A DNA stretch of 8,757 bases from the NCBI GenBank assembly GCA_937877465.1, contig CALFIT010000105.1, positions 1 to 8,757 on the forward strand, read 5' to 3'. This stretch comes from an uncultured Bacteroidales bacterium. GTDB taxonomy: Bacteria; Bacteroidota; Bacteroidia; Bacteroidales; F082. Shown here piece after piece: positions 6,183 through 8,757 of this stretch (its first letter is position 1; each line of letters starts with the position of its first letter). The translations under genes and the position numbers were made by a program. The notes below the pieces were generated by a model that ran no database searches, had not been told where the DNA came from, and saw only the letters and a list, made by a program, of their open reading frames with translations.

Positions 6183-8381
6183 TCATACGCGTTTCTTTTT
6201 TGGGGATTTCTTGGGTTTCATCGGCTTGTCGGCCAACATCTCGAAGTCCATGCGGTGCTTGAAGAGGTCGACGGCTTTGACGACCACGCGCACTTCGTCG
6301 CCGAGCTGGATGACGCGCCCCGTCTCCTGCCCGATGACGCGGAAGTTGTCGTCGTCCAAATAGTAGATGTCGCCCGGCAGGTCCTCGTAGCGCACCAAGC
6401 CTTCACATTTGTTGCCTTTCAGCTCGACGAAGAGGCCCCATTTGCTCACGCCGCTCACCAAGCCTTCAAACACCTGCCCGATCTTGTCTTGCAGGTATTC
6501 GGCCTGCTTGTATTTGATGCTCTGGCGTTCCATCTCTTCGGCCTGTTTCTCCATCTCGCTGGCGTGTTGGCACATCTCCTCGTAGTGTTTCTTGTCGGCA
6601 GAACCCTGTCCTTCAATGAGATAACGCTCAATCAGGCGGTGTACCATCAGGTCGGGATAGCGGCGGATGGGCGAGGTGAAGTGGGTGTAATAGTCGAAAG
6701 CAAGTCCATAGTGCCCGATGTTGTCGGTGCTGTAGACGGCCTTGGCCATGGTGCGCAACGCGACGGTTTGGATGAGGTTCTTCTCGCCCTTGCCTTCCAC
6801 GTCCTTGAACAGTTTGTTGTAGGAGTTGACCAACGAGGTGCGGTTGCTGAGGTTCATGGTGTAGCCGAGGCGCGAGATGAGCAGCATGAACTTGTTGAGT
6901 TTCTCAGGGTTAGGCTCGTCGTGGACGCGGAAGACGAAGGTGTTGTTGTGCCATTGGCTCTCCGGCTTGCCGAAGGTCTCGGCCACGGTGCGGTTGGCGA
7001 GCAACATGAAGTCTTCGATCAATTCGTGGCTTTCGTTTTGCACGCACACGTAGGTGTCGATGGGCTTCTTGTTTTCGTCGAGGACGAACTTCACCTCCTC
7101 CGAGTGGAAGTTGATGCTGCCCAAGGCCATGCGTTGCTCGCGGAGCTTGGTGGCCAAGGCGTGGAAAGTCAGGATTTCGTCCTTGTAGTCGCCATCGCCG
7201 CCTTCGATCATCGTTTGCACCTCTTCGTAGGTGTAGCGTCGGCACGACTTGATGACGGTCTTGCCGATCCAGCGGTCGTAGATCTTGGCCTCGTCGTCCA
7301 TCTCGAAGACCACGCTGAAGGTCAGCTTCTCCTCGTTGGGGCGGAGCGAGCACACGTTGTTGCACAGCTTTTCGGGCAGCATGGGGATGGTGCGGTCGAC
7401 GAGGTAGACGCTTGTGCCACGGTCGAGGGCTTCGCTGTCGAGGGCTGTGCCGGGACGCACATAGTGCGACACGTCGGCGATGTGGACGCCCACTTCCCAA
7501 CGGCCGTTGGCCATCTTCTGCAAACTGATGGCGTCGTCGAAGTCCTTGGCGTCGGCGGGGTCGATGGTGACGGTGAACACCTTGCGGAAGTCGCGCCTGC
7601 GCTTGATTTCGTCCTTGCCGATACGGGTGGGAATCTTGGCGGCTTCTTTCTCCACTTCTTTCGGGAACTCGATGGGGTACTCGTGGGCGGCCAAGATGCT
7701 TTCCATCTCCACGTCGTTCTCGCCGGGCTTGCCGAGCACGCGGGTGATTTCGCCGAAGGGGTTGCCTGAGCCGTCGGGCCAGTCGGTGAGGTGGACGATG
7801 ACCTTCATGCCGTCCTTGGCGCCATGAAGGTCGCCGCGTGGGATGAAGATGTCGACAGGCATCCATTCCACGTCGGGGCGGACGTAGACGTAGCCGTGCG
7901 AGATGCTGAGGATGCCCACAAAGTCGGTATGGCGGCGTTCAAGCACCTCCACAATCTCGCCTTCGGGCTTGCTGTTGTTGCGCTTGGGGAACATGGCCAC
8001 GCGCACGCGGTCGCCATGCAGGGCCTTGTAGGTGTCGGCAGCCGCGATGAAGATGTCCTCGCCGTCGTCGCGCACCACGTAGGCCTTGCCCGTCGACTTC
8101 ATCTCGACGATGCCTTCCACGTATTTCTGCCTTGGCCCGAACTGCGCCAAGCCCGCCTTGCTCATCACGTAGCTGTAGGGCCGCGCCTCGTCGAGCAGGC
8201 CCTCGTCCTTCATATTAATAAGGAGTTTGTAGACGACATCCTTGCCTGCTTGGTCCTTGATGCCCATGGCTTTGCAGACCTGCTTGTAGTTCTTGGGGCG
8301 GAACGGCTCGTCGGCGAAAATGCCGAGGATCACGCTGGTGAACGTGCTAAGTTTGTTCTCTATTTTTTTCTTTTTTGGCAT
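6183..8381 (-). CDS. rnr: Ribonuclease R (RNB/RNase II superfamily 3'-5' exoribonuclease)
   Basis: This 732-residue enzyme degrades RNA from the 3' end one nucleotide at a time, including structured RNA, in mRNA decay and RNA quality control. Domain order is the usual one: a basic N-terminus and helix-turn-helix-like segment (~1-80), cold-shock OB domains (~85-220), the RNB catalytic domain (~260-590) and an S1 domain (~631-715). The catalytic signature DPADAKDFDDA at 274-284 keeps all the metal-binding Asp residues, and TSPIRRYPDL at 569-578 is the conserved RNB motif. Both ends are Lys-rich (MPKKKK at the start, KPKKSPKKKRV at the end), as in RNase R proteins that bind structured RNA or ribosomes. 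Length is typical (about 700-810). I chose the ATG at 8381; an in-frame TTG at 8390 would add three residues but lies in a 14-bp tandem repeat. The likely promoter is 8587-8616. The lipoprotein gene follows after 44 bases with no terminator between, so read-through is likely. Confidence 0.97.
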   Translation of the reverse strand: MPKKKKIENKLSTFTSVILGIFADEPFRPKNYKQVCKAMGIKDQAGKDVVYKLLINMKDEGLLDEARPYSYVMSKAGLAQFGPRQKYVEGIVEMKSTGKAYVVRDDGEDIFIAAADTYKALHGDRVRVAMFPKRNNSKPEGEIVEVLERRHTDFVGILSISHGYVYVRPDVEWMPVDIFIPRGDLHGAKDGMKVIVHLTDWPDGSGNPFGEITRVLGKPGENDVEMESILAAHEYPIEFPKEVEKEAAKIPTRIGKDEIKRRRDFRKVFTVTIDPADAKDFDDAISLQKMANGRWEVGVHIADVSHYVRPGTALDSEALDRGTSVYLVDRTIPMLPEKLCNNVCSLRPNEEKLTFSVVFEMDDEAKIYDRWIGKTVIKSCRRYTYEEVQTMIEGGDGDYKDEILTFHALATKLREQRMALGSINFHSEEVKFVLDENKKPIDTYVCVQNESHELIEDFMLLANRTVAETFGKPESQWHNNTFVFRVHDEPNPEKLNKFMLLISRLGYTMNLSNRTSLVNSYNKLFKDVEGKGEKNLIQTVALRTMAKAVYSTDNIGHYGLAFDYYTHFTSPIRRYPDLMVHRLIERYLIEGQGSADKKHYEEMCQHASEMEKQAEEMERQSIKYKQAEYLQDKIGQVFEGLVSGVSKWGLFVELKGNKCEGLVRYEDLPGDIYYLDDDNFRVIGQETGRVIQLGDEVRVVVKAVDLFKHRMDFEMLADKPMKPKKSPKKKRV

Positions 8382-8385
8382 ATCG

Positions 8386-8427
8386 TTCAAGATTTAAAAT
8401 TCAAGATTTAAAATTTAAGATTCAAGA
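8386..8427. repeat. 14-bp tandem repeat, three units
   Basis: The word TTCAAGATTTAAAA occurs twice exactly (8386-8399, 8400-8413), followed by a diverged third unit (8414-8427). It fills the AT-rich gap between the rnr start and the stop of the possible small ORF, and its copy number could change the rnr leader length. Confidence 0.85.
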
Positions 8428-8431
8428 TTGG

Positions 8432-8560
8432 TCACATGTCGTTCATGGACAGACCTTTATAAACGACCTCGAAGTCCTGCACCTCCTTGTTGGCGGCCAA
8501 GAAGTGTTGGGCTTTTTCGGCCTTCAATTGTTTACAATGTGTTTTACGATAACGTAACAC
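8432..8560 (-). CDS. Possible small ORF, 42 codons, hypothetical
   Basis: I do not recognise this product. From a GTG at 8558-8560 the frame runs 42 codons to TGA at 8432-8434 and ends VVYKGLSMNDM. The second half looks coding: a strong preference for C or G in third positions (GCC, AAC, GAG, GTG, CAG, GAC, TTC), like the neighbouring genes, and a charged, helix-prone peptide (KAEKAQHFLAANKEVQDF). The first ten codons look like ordinary AT-rich leader. The promoter at 8587-8616 would start a transcript about 20 bases before the GTG, and rnr starts 50 bases after the stop, so it could be a leader peptide for rnr. A start at TTG 8525-8527 (31 codons) is also possible. In the same frame, an ATG at 8573-8575 is stopped after three codons, so the ORF may instead be the remaining 3' end of a truncated gene. 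Confidence 0.3.
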   Translation of the reverse strand: MLRYRKTHCKQLKAEKAQHFLAANKEVQDFEVVYKGLSMNDM

Positions 8561-8585
8561 GGGTTACAGTAACATATATTACGTT
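8551..8585. repeat. Nested GTAAC/GTTAC inverted repeats in the rnr leader
   Basis: GTAAC (8554-8558), GTTAC (8563-8567) and GTAAC (8569-8573) alternate in orientation. An outer 7-bp pair, AACGTAA (8551-8557) and TTACGTT (8579-8585), encloses them. They lie just downstream of the -7 element, in the expected 5' leader, where they could form RNA hairpins or an operator. Confidence 0.6.
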
Positions 8586-8586
8586 G

Positions 8587-8616
8587 CAAAGATAGGCATT
8601 TCTCGGCAATACGCAA
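8587..8616 (-). promoter_or_regulatory. Consensus Bacteroidota promoter upstream of rnr
   Basis: On the minus strand, TTG (8614-8616) and TATCTTTG (8587-8594) are separated by exactly 19 bases, the best -33/-7 match in the window. The expected start is near 8580. It would drive rnr with a leader of about 200 bases that contains the possible small ORF. Confidence 0.8.
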
Positions 8617-8659
8617 GTATTTCCCTGATTTTTCTGACGTTAGATGCTTATTTAGACGA

Positions 8660-8667
8660 CAAAGCTA
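8660..8667 (-). promoter_or_regulatory. Candidate second -7 element further upstream
   Basis: The minus strand reads TAGCTTTG, matching TAnnTTTG, with a TTG 16 bases further upstream (8684-8686), shorter than the usual spacing. It could be a tandem upstream promoter for the same transcript or a chance match in AT-rich sequence. Confidence 0.25.
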
Positions 8668-8678
8668 TAACAATTAGT

Positions 8679-8743
8679 AGTTGCAACTGGACGGTCTTTT
8701 TCCGCATTGCAAATGCTGATGTTCGCGGCTTCCGAATTCGGAA
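8679..8743. repeat. Cluster of short palindromes at the right edge
   Basis: Three perfect inverted repeats occur in 65 bases: AGTTGCAACT (8679-8688), GCATT-GCA-AATGC (8704-8716) and TTCCGAATTCGGAA (8730-8743). No convincing coding frame covers them. They could be operator sites, or part of a repeat element cut by the window edge. Confidence 0.6.
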
Positions 8744-8757
8744 ATTCGGGAGAACGG

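Noticed and set aside
6180..7769. Long open frame on the plus strand (529 codons) opposite rnr
   Set aside because: It is antisense to a clearly recognised RNase R, its residues are a Val/His/Asp-rich mixture typical of the complement of a GC3-rich gene, and it has no known motifs.
8386..8427. CRISPR-like array
   Set aside because: Units are 14 bp, directly adjacent and without spacers, and no cas genes are present.

Overview
The window looks like a piece of a Bacteroidota genome, most likely order Bacteroidales. Evidence: several promoters of the Bacteroidota TAnnTTTG type, no Shine-Dalgarno-like leaders, a type IX secretion C-terminal sorting domain, and a BACON-domain lipoprotein. It reads as an ordinary housekeeping region with some accessory genes. 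I found no phage, insertion sequence, CRISPR array or recognisable defence island.

Layout, left to right. Positions 2-892 (+) hold the 3' part of a secreted M28 zinc peptidase that runs off the left edge. Its first ~195 bases are much more AT-rich and lack the M28 metal-binding motif expected there, so the left end may be a chimeric join. Everything else lies on the minus strand. gltX (901-2418) converges on the peptidase gene with an 8-base gap. A class II Fic AMP-transferase (2527-3615) follows, then tRNA-Cys(GCA) (3731-3801) with its own promoter and intrinsic terminator. Next come a polytopic GT-C-like membrane glycosyltransferase (3861-5270), a BACON lipoprotein (5320-6138) and ribonuclease R (6183-8381). 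The right end (8382-8757) holds a 14-bp tandem repeat, a possible 42-codon ORF, a consensus promoter and several small palindromes.

In transcription order on the minus strand, the right-end promoter probably drives the small ORF (if real) and rnr. The lipoprotein follows after 44 bases and also has its own promoter motif. A perfect intrinsic terminator separates it from the glycosyltransferase and overlaps possible upstream starts of that gene. The tRNA, fic and gltX each have a -7 motif and look like separate units.

Functionally, gltX, tRNA-Cys and rnr serve translation and RNA turnover. The peptidase, lipoprotein and glycosyltransferase are cell-envelope or secreted functions. Fic is a regulated protein-modifying enzyme. 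The points most worth checking are the left-end join, the repeats and inverted repeats around the fic promoter (which resemble the tRNA-Cys promoter), the terminator/start overlap at 5276-5306, and the palindrome-rich right end.
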